Shown: positions 17,165 to 24,404 of the stretch, piece by piece
How the letters are laid out: the number at the start of each line of letters is the position of its first letter
How positions within the stretch are numbered: position 1 is the first letter of the stretch
Source of the DNA: G963667675 sp963667675
Lineage (GTDB): Bacteria > Chloroflexota > Dehalococcoidia > Lucifugimonadales > UBA3495
DNA: 64,000 bases
Direction of reading: 5' to 3'
Assembly (NCBI GenBank): GCA_963667675.1
Contig: OY763929.1
Location: forward strand, 806,001 to 870,000
Notes under the pieces: model-generated
Told to the model about the DNA's origin: nothing
Seen by the model: the letters and a program-made list of their open reading frames with translations, nothing else
Databases searched by the model: none
Made by a program: the position numbers and the translations under genes

Positions 17165-17518
17165 CTACTCTGTCGCGGCCTCCCGGTAGCACTCGTCCGA
17201 CTTGGCCGCCATGATGAAATCGTTGCGGTGCAGGTTGCGAATCTTGTGCGTCCACCACGTGACCCTGACCCGGCCCCATTCGGTGGTCAGCCTGGGATGG
17301 TGGCCTTCCTCTTCGGCCAATTCGCCCACGGCCGCGGTAAAGCCCAGGGCTTGGCGGAAGTCGCTGAACTTGAATAGCTTGTCCAGCTTCTTTATGCCGT
17401 CCTCGGTAAGCAGGTCCCAATCGGGCACCTGCTGATGCAACTCTGATGCTTCCTGGTCGGTGACTGGGGGAGAGTCGCGGCGGCAGGCCACGCACTTTTC
17501 CCGGTTTAGCTGTTGCAT
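17165..17518 (-). CDS. Pterin-4a-carbinolamine dehydratase family protein
   Basis: 117 residues. The PCD/DCoH core is visible: residues 35-110 with FKFSDFRQALGFTAAVGELA, the active-site signature EEGHHPRLTTEWGRVRV and a final LHRNDFIMAAK. The enzyme regenerates oxidised pterin cofactor; no phenylalanine hydroxylase lies nearby, so another pterin role is possible. The N-terminus carries an unusual pair CVAC (residues 9-12) before the core. AGGAG lies 8 bases before the ATG at 17518. It runs convergent to the PIG-L gene and divergent from argH. Confidence 0.9.
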   Translation of the reverse strand: MQQLNREKCVACRRDSPPVTDQEASELHQQVPDWDLLTEDGIKKLDKLFKFSDFRQALGFTAAVGELAEEEGHHPRLTTEWGRVRVTWWTHKIRNLHRNDFIMAAKSDECYREAATE

Positions 17519-17630
17519 TTCGGCACTCCTAACCGTTACGGCCCCGCTCCGGTGGGTAAACCGACGCCCGGAACTTCTCTTGCAGGTTTCAATAAGGAAA
17601 TTTTAGCATACGGGCGGACCTCTCCGGTCC

Positions 17631-17660
17631 TTGAGCAAGCCTGGACCTCTGGAGTATAGT
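17631..17660 (+). promoter_or_regulatory. Promoter for argH-rpe
   Basis: TTGAGC (17631-17636), 18-base spacer, TATAGT (17655-17660), giving a leader of about 70 bases before the argH ATG. Confidence 0.55.
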
Positions 17661-17737
17661 TTGTGGGGGCAAATCGCCCAGTGCGGAATAGACGACGCCA
17701 GGGGCCCGGCCCTATTTGAAATCCGGCGAACAGCGCA

Positions 17738-19087
17738 ATGTCCGACCACAGTCAATACACAGTGTCCATAGACTACGACCGCCGGTTGGCCCGCCAGGAC
17801 ATTGCCGGGTCCATAGCCCACGCCCGTATGCTGGCCAGGCAGGGGATCATCACCCAGGAGGACGCCGACCTGATCACCGAGGGACTGGCCGAGGTGGGCC
17901 GGGAGATAGAGGCAGGCGAATTCCCCTGGGACCCCGCCTTGGAAGACCTGCACATGAACATCGAGAGCAGGCTGCAGACGCTGATAGGCGCCCCGGCGGG
18001 ACGCCTGCACACCGCCCGCTCGCGCAACGACCAGATAGCCGTAGATATGCGGCTCTACACCAAGGAGGTCATCGACGACACCGCGGCCAAGCTGCGCCGG
18101 GTGCAATCGGCCCTGGTCGAACTGGCGGAAAGGCACCGGGAAGCAATCATGCCCGGCTACACTCACTTGCAAAGGGCCCAACCGGTGCTGTTCGCCCACC
18201 ACATGCTGGCCTACTTCCAGATGTTCCAGCGGGACATCCAGCGGTTTTCCGATTGCCGGCGTCGCGCCGACGTGCTCCCATTGGGCAGCGGCGCCCTGGC
18301 GGGAGTCTCCTACCCCACAGACAGGGAGTTCCTGGCCCGCGAACTGGGGTTCCAGGAAATCAGCGCCAACAGCATGGACGCGGTGTCGGACCGGGACTTC
18401 GTGTTGGAGTACCTGGCGGCGGCGGCCATCTGCGCTATGCACCTGTCGCGGCTGGCCGAGGAGATCGTCCTGTGGTCCAGCCGGGAATTCGGCTTCGTCG
18501 CGTTGAGCGAGGAGTTCACCACCGGCAGCAGCATCATGCCGCAGAAGCGAAACCCGGACTTCGCCGAACTGGCCCGGGGCAAGACCGGGCGGGTGTACGG
18601 CAACCTGCTGGGACTGCTCACGGTGCTCAAGGGCCTGCCGCTAACGTATAACCGGGACCTGCAGGAAGACAAAGAAGGGTTCTTCGACACCGTGGATACC
18701 CTCACGTCAACCCTCGAAGTCTTCCAGGGGATGCTGTCGGGGTTGACGTTGAACGAAGACCGGGTGACGGCATTGGCCGGCGAGAGCCAGGCGCTGGCCA
18801 CCGACCTGGCGGACTACCTGGTGGGCAAGGGCGTCCCCTTCCGCGTGGCCCATGGCATCGTCCGGGAGCTGTGCCGCTACTGCGATGACCAGAAAAAGGA
18901 CCTAGCGGCGCTGGAACTCGACGAGTACCAGCGGTTTTCGCCGATGTTCGACCGGGACGTGTACCAGATAACCGCCCAGTCGGCGACGGAGGCCCGGGAC
19001 AACCCCGGCGGCACCGCGCCGGGACGGGTGGCGTCCGAACTCGCCCATGCCAGGGAAATCTTGAATGCGGAGGCTGACGGTGGCTGA
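17738..19087 (+). CDS. argH: Argininosuccinate lyase
   Basis: Splits argininosuccinate to arginine and fumarate, the last step of arginine synthesis. Signatures: SIDYDRRLARQDIAGSIAHA at the start, HTARSRNDQIAVDMRLY, the superfamily signature GSSIMPQKRNPD, and a C-terminal ARDNPGGTAPGRV. The 449-residue form begins about 15-20 residues later than usual: the WGGRF stretch that opens most ArgH proteins is missing, and an in-frame TGA at 17717 rules out a longer start. All other catalytic regions are intact, so I call it functional with moderate caution. rpe overlaps its end. Confidence 0.94.
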   Translation: MSDHSQYTVSIDYDRRLARQDIAGSIAHARMLARQGIITQEDADLITEGLAEVGREIEAGEFPWDPALEDLHMNIESRLQTLIGAPAGRLHTARSRNDQIAVDMRLYTKEVIDDTAAKLRRVQSALVELAERHREAIMPGYTHLQRAQPVLFAHHMLAYFQMFQRDIQRFSDCRRRADVLPLGSGALAGVSYPTDREFLARELGFQEISANSMDAVSDRDFVLEYLAAAAICAMHLSRLAEEIVLWSSREFGFVALSEEFTTGSSIMPQKRNPDFAELARGKTGRVYGNLLGLLTVLKGLPLTYNRDLQEDKEGFFDTVDTLTSTLEVFQGMLSGLTLNEDRVTALAGESQALATDLADYLVGKGVPFRVAHGIVRELCRYCDDQKKDLAALELDEYQRFSPMFDRDVYQITAQSATEARDNPGGTAPGRVASELAHAREILNAEADGG

Positions 19088-19772
19088 GGCGCGCGTGCTG
19101 ATCGCACCTTCGATTATGTCGGCAGACCTGGGCGACCTGACCAACCAGGTGCAGGCGGTCACCGCCGCCGGGGCCGACCTGATTCACGTAGACGTAATGG
19201 ACGGCCATTTTGTGCCCAACATAACCATGGGCGAGGTCGTGGTGGACGCCATCAGGAAGGCGACCCACCTTCCACTGAACATTCACCTGATGATCTCGGA
19301 GCCGGATAACCTGCTGCCGACGTTCATGAAAGCGCCCACAGACCAGATACTGGTGCACGCCGAGGCCTGCACCCACCTGCACCGGACGGTGGCTAGGGTG
19401 AAAGACGAGGGCAATCAGATCGGCGTGGCGGTCAACCCGGCGACGCCGTTGTCGGCGGTGGAGGAAGTGCTGCCCCTGCTGGACATCGTGCTGGTGATGT
19501 CGGTCAACCCAGGGTACGGAGGCCAGGCCTATATTCCGGCGTCGGTGGACAAAATTAAGCGGCTGAAGGGCATCCTGGACGACGGTGGACACGGGGCGGA
19601 GATCGAGGTCGACGGAGGGGTCAAGGCCGATTGGACCGCCGAGGAGTCGGTCAAGGCCGGAGCGACCATCCTGGTTTCGGGAACGGGTATCTTCAGCAAA
19701 GACCAGACGATAGTGCAGGCCATGGGCAACATGCGCTGCTGCATCGCCGGGGCGTTGAACAAGCCGAGCTAA
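19065..19772 (+). CDS. rpe: Ribulose-phosphate 3-epimerase
   Basis: Interconverts ribulose-5-P and xylulose-5-P in the pentose phosphate pathway. TIM-barrel motifs: LIAPSIMSADLGDL, HVDVMDGHFVPNITMG (metal His/Asp), NIHLMI, VMSVNPGYGGQ and EVDGGVK. The coordinates use the ATG at 19065; the GTG at 19080 is a serious alternative, since GGAGG lies 6 bases before it and the conserved strand begins soon after. Either way the start overlaps argH, indicating translational coupling. Confidence 0.94.
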   Translation: MRRLTVAEARVLIAPSIMSADLGDLTNQVQAVTAAGADLIHVDVMDGHFVPNITMGEVVVDAIRKATHLPLNIHLMISEPDNLLPTFMKAPTDQILVHAEACTHLHRTVARVKDEGNQIGVAVNPATPLSAVEEVLPLLDIVLVMSVNPGYGGQAYIPASVDKIKRLKGILDDGGHGAEIEVDGGVKADWTAEESVKAGATILVSGTGIFSKDQTIVQAMGNMRCCIAGALNKPS

Positions 19773-19831
19773 TAGACGGCCGGAGGACGGGGTAGTTCCA
19801 AGAGTGAGCGAGACCCGCGGTTAGGGACTGC

Positions 19832-20038
19832 TCACAGAGCGGCGAGGGCCTTCCGCACCTTGGTGGACTTCTGCGCCGACCGCAGGCAGCGGCTGCAAAT
19901 CTTGACCTTCACTGCCTTGCCTTCGTGGAACAGCGTCTGCTTGTGGACGTTGGCCTGAAAGCGGGTCTTGGTATGCCGGTTGGAGTGGCTGACGTTGCTG
20001 CCGCTCATGCCGGACTTCAAGCAAATTTCACATCTCAT
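19832..20038 (-). CDS. rpmB: Ribosomal protein bL28
   Basis: 68-residue large-subunit protein. MRCEICLKSGMSGSNVSHSN with the following TKTRFQAN block is diagnostic. Two Cys pairs, CEIC and CSRC, mark the zinc-binding form. The frame is open to 20074 but the ATG at 20038 gives the family length. On the minus strand upstream there is TTGTAT, 18 bases, TATGGT (about 20070-20100), a possible promoter. Confidence 0.95.
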   Translation of the reverse strand: MRCEICLKSGMSGSNVSHSNRHTKTRFQANVHKQTLFHEGKAVKVKICSRCLRSAQKSTKVRKALAAL

Positions 20039-20134
20039 AGTCGTTTGCACATCCTGTGAAGTCGCCAACACCATACCACAGCGGAGACTGTCGATACAAG
20101 GACACCCTGAGAACGCTACTGGCTCAGTTTGAAA

Positions 20135-20449
20135 TCAGGGCCGCTTATTCCATTCTCTCACGGGAGACCCTTTTAATAAACTTCTCACCCGGGCCCACAA
20201 AGCAAGAACTCGAGTCCACTGGCGAGGCCCACCCCGAGTACGCGCGGGCTTACCGGTCTGAGCCGCCTCCCACTTGGCCCAAAAAGCCGCTGTTCGTTCC
20301 TTCAACCATTTCTGATAGGCCGGAGACCTATCGCGGGCTTGCTGCTGAATTCTCCGCCAGCGCTTCCGGTTAGCGGCCCTTTGCGCCTCGTCTGCCGCCG
20401 CCCCAGCCCCCTTGTTCGCCTCGTACCATAGCCGGCTCTTTCCATTCAT
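20135..20449 (-). CDS. Small basic hypothetical protein, 104 residues
   Basis: Arg/Lys/Trp-rich helical protein (RKRWRRIQQQARDRSPAYQK) that I do not recognise. The ATG at 20449 lies 9 bases after the stop of the metalloprotease-like gene; that gene's last codons (AAGGAG) can act as the ribosome binding site, so translational coupling is likely. An overlapping plus-strand frame exists but has no support. Its basic content suggests contact with nucleic acid or acidic membranes, a guess only. Confidence 0.5.
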   Translation of the reverse strand: MNGKSRLWYEANKGAGAAADEAQRAANRKRWRRIQQQARDRSPAYQKWLKERTAAFWAKWEAAQTGKPARTRGGPRQWTRVLALWARVRSLLKGSPVREWNKRP

Positions 20450-20458
20450 GTTGAACCG

Positions 20459-21025
20459 CTACTCCTTTTCCTTTTCGAGTTCGCGCATGTCGTGCTCATG
20501 CGCTGCAATCTGTTCCTCTCTGAATGAGTTGAAGGCGTAGCCAAGATTCGCGAGGATCGCGAACCCAGCGCCAAAACCAATCCATCCCCATCCGGTCGCG
20601 ACGTACAGTCCTATCCCGCCTGCAATGATGAGGACAGATACCACTATCGCACCGATAGCTTGGGCCTTCCTGTCGTGCATCACGCCAAATTGCTTATGAA
20701 GCTCTTTGTTTCTCTCGGCAAATCTCGGGGTGTGCCACTCATCAGGCAGTTCGAGGTGGGCGTACTCATGCAGGAATAATGACGTAATCGCAAGGCCATC
20801 TTTGCGGTCTTCCATCAAGTTTTTCAGCGGACCCTTCACACAAATGATGCCGTAATGTGAGTGAGCGTGAGCGAGCACGTTATCCCAATTAGCGTGTCGG
20901 CAACCTCCAAACTGTTCAGCATACTCATTCATTGCGATCAGGCATGGGAACAGTTCTAAGAGTCCTTCACTTGGGAGATATTGTTGATACTGGTCGCGGT
21001 CGAGGTCAAGGTCTTGGTCTTGCAT
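20459..21025 (-). CDS. Membrane protein with HExxH metalloprotease-like motif
   Basis: 188 residues. HEYAH (about residue 84) in SLFLHEYAHLELPDEWH fits the zinc-binding HExxH motif of a minimal metallopeptidase, with a further His nearby. Two hydrophobic helices follow (AIGAIVVSVLIIAGGIGLYV and GWIGFGAGFAILANLGYAF), then a charged tail ending in EKEKE. I prefer the ATG at 21025 to the TTG at 21037. Base composition is lower in GC than the flanks, as in the nearby restriction genes. It forms a pair with the next small basic gene. Function unknown; M48/M78-like resemblance is only at the motif level. Confidence 0.65.
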   Translation of the reverse strand: MQDQDLDLDRDQYQQYLPSEGLLELFPCLIAMNEYAEQFGGCRHANWDNVLAHAHSHYGIICVKGPLKNLMEDRKDGLAITSLFLHEYAHLELPDEWHTPRFAERNKELHKQFGVMHDRKAQAIGAIVVSVLIIAGGIGLYVATGWGWIGFGAGFAILANLGYAFNSFREEQIAAHEHDMRELEKEKE

Positions 21026-21222
21026 TTGCCTATCCAATTTTAAAATAGCTAATGGATTCGGATTTGGCGGAGAAGTAAACGGAACCCCGGGGAATATTCA
21101 CCCGTGGTGGCTGCTTCATTATGTTGTTGGTTGTGGCCGGGATAACTGCCTGGATTGACCTGGTCTGCCATCGCGTCTAATTCAAGCTAAGCCAGTTCCC
21201 GGAGAACGGTTGTTACTAACCC

Positions 21223-21615
21223 TTAGGCGTCATGTCCCCGGGTCCGATAAATCTCCACCGACGCATTGTCCAATACCGAGCCGCGGATTGGCGGCCGCGG
21301 CTTTTTCAGGCGCACCCGGACCGCGTCCACCGGAAACTGGTCCAGCACTTTATCGGCGATGGTCTGGGCCACGGCTTCCAGCAGGTTCTTGGACTCTCCC
21401 TCAACTACTTCCTGGACTGCCCTGAATAACTGGGTGTAGCTTACCGTGTCTTCCAGGCGGTCGGATGAGCCCGCCGCGCCCAGGTCCAACTCCACTTCCA
21501 AGTCCACGACGTAGGCTTGTCCCAGGGCTTTTTCCTCGGGGTTGGCCCCGTGGTAGCCGTATAGCTGGACGCCTTCCAGGATGATGCGGTCGGGGGGATG
21601 CAGCTGGTCAGTCAT
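21223..21615 (-). CDS. folB: Dihydroneopterin aldolase
   Basis: 130 residues. RIILEGVQLYGYHGANPEEK with the conserved Tyr-Gly-x-His-Gly, then VDLEVELDLGAA, and VRVRLKKPRPPI near the end mark the FolB fold. It cleaves dihydroneopterin to hydroxymethyl-dihydropterin, the substrate of FolK, whose gene lies 19 kb away on the other strand. The start is 17 bases after the CoA-ester lyase stop; no strong ribosome binding site is seen. Confidence 0.93.
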   Translation of the reverse strand: MTDQLHPPDRIILEGVQLYGYHGANPEEKALGQAYVVDLEVELDLGAAGSSDRLEDTVSYTQLFRAVQEVVEGESKNLLEAVAQTIADKVLDQFPVDAVRVRLKKPRPPIRGSVLDNASVEIYRTRGHDA

Positions 21616-21632
21616 AAGTGGCCGGAGTCAGG

Positions 21633-22523
21633 TCAGCCAGCGGAGGCTTGTTGACGGGCTTGAATGGCATCGGCCTGGGATAGCAGGTTCCGGGCCCTTT
21701 TGAGGACGGGCACGTCGATCATGCGCTCGCCGAGAGCCACCGATCCCCGGCCCTCGGCTTCGGCCTGGTTCCAGGCCTCCACCACCTGCCGGGCGTAGTC
21801 GACGTCGTCCGGCGACGGGCTGAAGGTCTCGTTGATGATTTCCAGTTGGGCGGGATGGATGGCGAACCTGCCGGTGTAGCCCATCTGCCGCGACGCCCGG
21901 CAGTCCTCACCAAGCCCTTCCGGGTCTCGGAAGCGCACGAACGGGGAGTCGAGGGAGGCCACCCCGGCAGCCCGGGCCGCCACCGGGACCAGGGAGCGGG
22001 GGAAGTGTACCTCTTGGCCCGTGTCGGTGCGTTGAAGTCCCATGTCGTTGGTGTAGTCTTCAGCGCCGAAGGCAATGGCGACGATGCGGGGCGACACCAA
22101 GGCTATTTTTTCGCAGGCCAGGACGGCCTTGGAGTTCTCTATCCAGGGAATGAGCTTGATACCGCCCGGCTCCAGGCCGGCCGAGGACTCGGCGACGGTT
22201 ACGATGCGGTCGGATTCCCGCATGTCCCAAACGGACTCGGTCTTGCCGATGCTGAATCCGTACAGGTCAGGCCCGGCCAGTGCGGTCACCTCGCTTGCGG
22301 TCAGGCCCGTATCCAGGGAGTTTACCCGGACCATTACCGTTTTGCCGCTGCAGCGGAGCTTGGGAGCCCACTCCGCGGCCATGTCCCGTGCGGCGACTTT
22401 CTCCGCCGGGGGCACCGAGTCCTCCAGGTCAACCATGATGACGTCGGCGTCGAAGGATAGGGCCTTCTCCAGCATGCTGGGCCGGTTGCCGGGCACGAAT
22501 ATCAGGCTGCGCAGCAAGTTCAA
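21633..22523 (-). CDS. HpcH/HpaI aldolase / citrate lyase beta-like CoA-ester lyase
   Basis: 296 residues. LRSLIFVPGNRPSMLEKALS, DVIMVDLEDSVPPAEK (metal-binding Asp/Glu), VMVRVNSLDTG, IPWIENSKAVL and AIAFGAEDYTNDMG are typical of CitE-like and malyl/citramalyl-CoA lyases. The family cleaves or forms hydroxyacyl-CoA thioesters. No citrate lyase alpha or gamma subunit is present, so a stand-alone malyl-, citramalyl- or methylmalyl-CoA activity is more likely. The TTG start at 22523 has GGAG about 10 bases upstream. folB follows closely. Confidence 0.9.
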   Translation of the reverse strand: MNLLRSLIFVPGNRPSMLEKALSFDADVIMVDLEDSVPPAEKVAARDMAAEWAPKLRCSGKTVMVRVNSLDTGLTASEVTALAGPDLYGFSIGKTESVWDMRESDRIVTVAESSAGLEPGGIKLIPWIENSKAVLACEKIALVSPRIVAIAFGAEDYTNDMGLQRTDTGQEVHFPRSLVPVAARAAGVASLDSPFVRFRDPEGLGEDCRASRQMGYTGRFAIHPAQLEIINETFSPSPDDVDYARQVVEAWNQAEAEGRGSVALGERMIDVPVLKRARNLLSQADAIQARQQASAG

Positions 22524-22632
22524 GCGTCGTCTACTCCATTGGAACGGTAAGATTCTGGAGGGCAGGATCTGCTACCACTTATTGTTGGGGTGTCAATAGG
22601 ATTCCACTAAAATGCAAGCTGCCCATAGCTAG

Positions 22633-23337
22633 TTACCTGCCTTTCGCTAACACGGTGTCGGCTATGGAGACAGCATCGACTCGAAATTTCTGAAACTGGT
22701 CAATATTTTTGTCAGTTATGCCGATCTGATATTCAACACCTCCACGGTGCTGCCTGCTTCGAGTTGGATATTCGTCAACCTCCGTGTTCGACAATACCCA
22801 ATAGAGCAACCGGTCAACCCATACTCCAATGAACACAAAAACATCACAGGTGTCGAGCTTCAGTTGCTGAAAATTCATCCAAAACGGTGCACCTGAGTTG
22901 TAGTGTAGAGCCTTAGAGACCAACTCTCCTCGCACTTTCGTGTCTATGGCACGTGCCGCTTTGACTTCAACCTTCACAGTTTCCAACAGGAGATCATATT
23001 GCCCATCGTAGTTGGGATCTACTGTACGATCCGGCTTGCGAAAACGAGAGTCCAAATCTCTCAAATGTTGTTCTCCCCATATTTGGCCGAAAATTCTGGG
23101 AGCTAAACCAAAGAGTCCCAGGTAACGGTTGTCTGATATGTATGTACTGCGAAGATGTTCGTACTCTGTGAAAGAAATAATCTTACGATCCATGAGAAAG
23201 GACAAGATGTATTCATATTCGTTAAACGGGAATACAGGAATCAGGCCTTCCAGCCTGGCCGACAATATATTACGGTCTTGGCAGGGCAGAGATGGAATCA
23301 ACGTTTCTAGGTAGGCCCGAAGCTCCCGCTGGTCCAT
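22633..23337 (-). CDS. Type II restriction endonuclease (PD-(D/E)XK), predicted
   Basis: 234 residues directly downstream of a DNA methyltransferase whose TAA shares one base with this ATG (TAATG), a normal R-M arrangement. Active-site candidate: Asp115 in DGQYDLLLE and Glu124-Val-Lys126 in VKVEVKAAR. GC content is clearly lower than the flanking housekeeping genes. The recognition sequence cannot be read from the protein. I do not recognise a specific REBASE family. Confidence 0.75.
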   Translation of the reverse strand: MDQRELRAYLETLIPSLPCQDRNILSARLEGLIPVFPFNEYEYILSFLMDRKIISFTEYEHLRSTYISDNRYLGLFGLAPRIFGQIWGEQHLRDLDSRFRKPDRTVDPNYDGQYDLLLETVKVEVKAARAIDTKVRGELVSKALHYNSGAPFWMNFQQLKLDTCDVFVFIGVWVDRLLYWVLSNTEVDEYPTRSRQHRGGVEYQIGITDKNIDQFQKFRVDAVSIADTVLAKGR

Positions 23338-24368
23338 TAGTGCCGTATTAATTCAGGGAATGGGTTTCGCCATTGCCAGCCAGTCTTCCGGGTAGCTCTG
23401 AAGTGTTCAAGCCTCCTGATTGTCAACTCGGCTAATACGGGATCGTTGTCGCAAGTGTATATTTTTCTATCTAGGCGTTCCCCAGCCAACAAAGTAGTGC
23501 CAGAGTGCGCAAACATATCAAGGACTAAATGGCCGGAGTCGCTGCTAGATTCGATGATTCTCTCGATCGCCTTGAGCGGTTTTTGCGCGTAACAGCCAGG
23601 AACGTTCTCCTCCATACGGTAGAAAACCTGCTGAATGTCAACCCATACATTCCCAGGCCTAATCGTATTTGACTTACTCCGTTCAAGGTTTTCAGTCAGC
23701 TTTCCATTGACTTCCTTATAGTAGCCTTTGAGTATCTTGGGAATGCCAGTGTAGACAACATTGAAACCTGGTCTGCCACGAACGTAGTGCAATAATTCTT
23801 GCCGTACCCACATCCAGTTCTTTTGGGTTCCATAACCTCGTTGATTCCTCAACGTGATTAGGTTTCTTGGCTGAATTTCAGGGAACTCCCTCATCAAAAT
23901 CATGATATCGGGTAAAGGTTGGAATTGATCTCGATAGTCAGCACCAATCCAACAATACAGGTGAGAATCTTCCTTCATGGCACTAATCGCGTTGGCAACC
24001 CAGGCGCGCGAAAAACTTAGATAATTCCCCAAGTTGGTTTTCGACAAGCTTGCAGAGTTCGCGTTGCCAACGACAACGTTATAAGGAGGATCGTTAACCA
24101 CTAGGTCAGCCTTCTCGTTGCCGAGTAGGCGTTCCATATCACCAGCTTGTGTAGCATCTAAAACGCCCACTCTATGCCCACGAACAGGGTCTTCCCAGAC
24201 TTCCCCCTCATTTAAACGGCAATATTGCAAGAGGCGGCTACTTAATTCGAGGTCAACGTCGAGCCTGCCCAACCTTTCAGAAGTAGAATGCTTCCCAGAC
24301 GGTTTTGTTTCTGCCTCACTCACCGCTTGATGATCCGTGAATAATGTGCCCTGTCGGTTAAGCTTCAT
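23337..24368 (-). CDS. DNA (N4-cytosine or N6-adenine) methyltransferase, beta class
   Basis: 343 residues. Catalytic motif IV NDPPYN at residues 92-97 comes before the S-adenosylmethionine motif DMFAHSGTT near residue 285, the order of beta-class amino-methyltransferases. A target-recognition region lies between them. With the adjacent endonuclease it makes a type II restriction-modification pair inserted between the CoA lyase and polA. Lower GC and compact operon structure suggest horizontal gain. The ATG at 24368 has only a short AGGA upstream. Confidence 0.9.
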   Translation of the reverse strand: MKLNRQGTLFTDHQAVSEAETKPSGKHSTSERLGRLDVDLELSSRLLQYCRLNEGEVWEDPVRGHRVGVLDATQAGDMERLLGNEKADLVVNDPPYNVVVGNANSASLSKTNLGNYLSFSRAWVANAISAMKEDSHLYCWIGADYRDQFQPLPDIMILMREFPEIQPRNLITLRNQRGYGTQKNWMWVRQELLHYVRGRPGFNVVYTGIPKILKGYYKEVNGKLTENLERSKSNTIRPGNVWVDIQQVFYRMEENVPGCYAQKPLKAIERIIESSSDSGHLVLDMFAHSGTTLLAGERLDRKIYTCDNDPVLAELTIRRLEHFRATRKTGWQWRNPFPELIRH

Positions 24369-24404
24369 AAATCCTGTACTGCTATGAGCGGAGTCCCCCC
24401 GGCC

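Noticed and set aside
20056..20373. 105-codon plus-strand frame
   Set aside because: It is antisense to the coupled small basic gene, lacks a ribosome site and has no recognisable motif.
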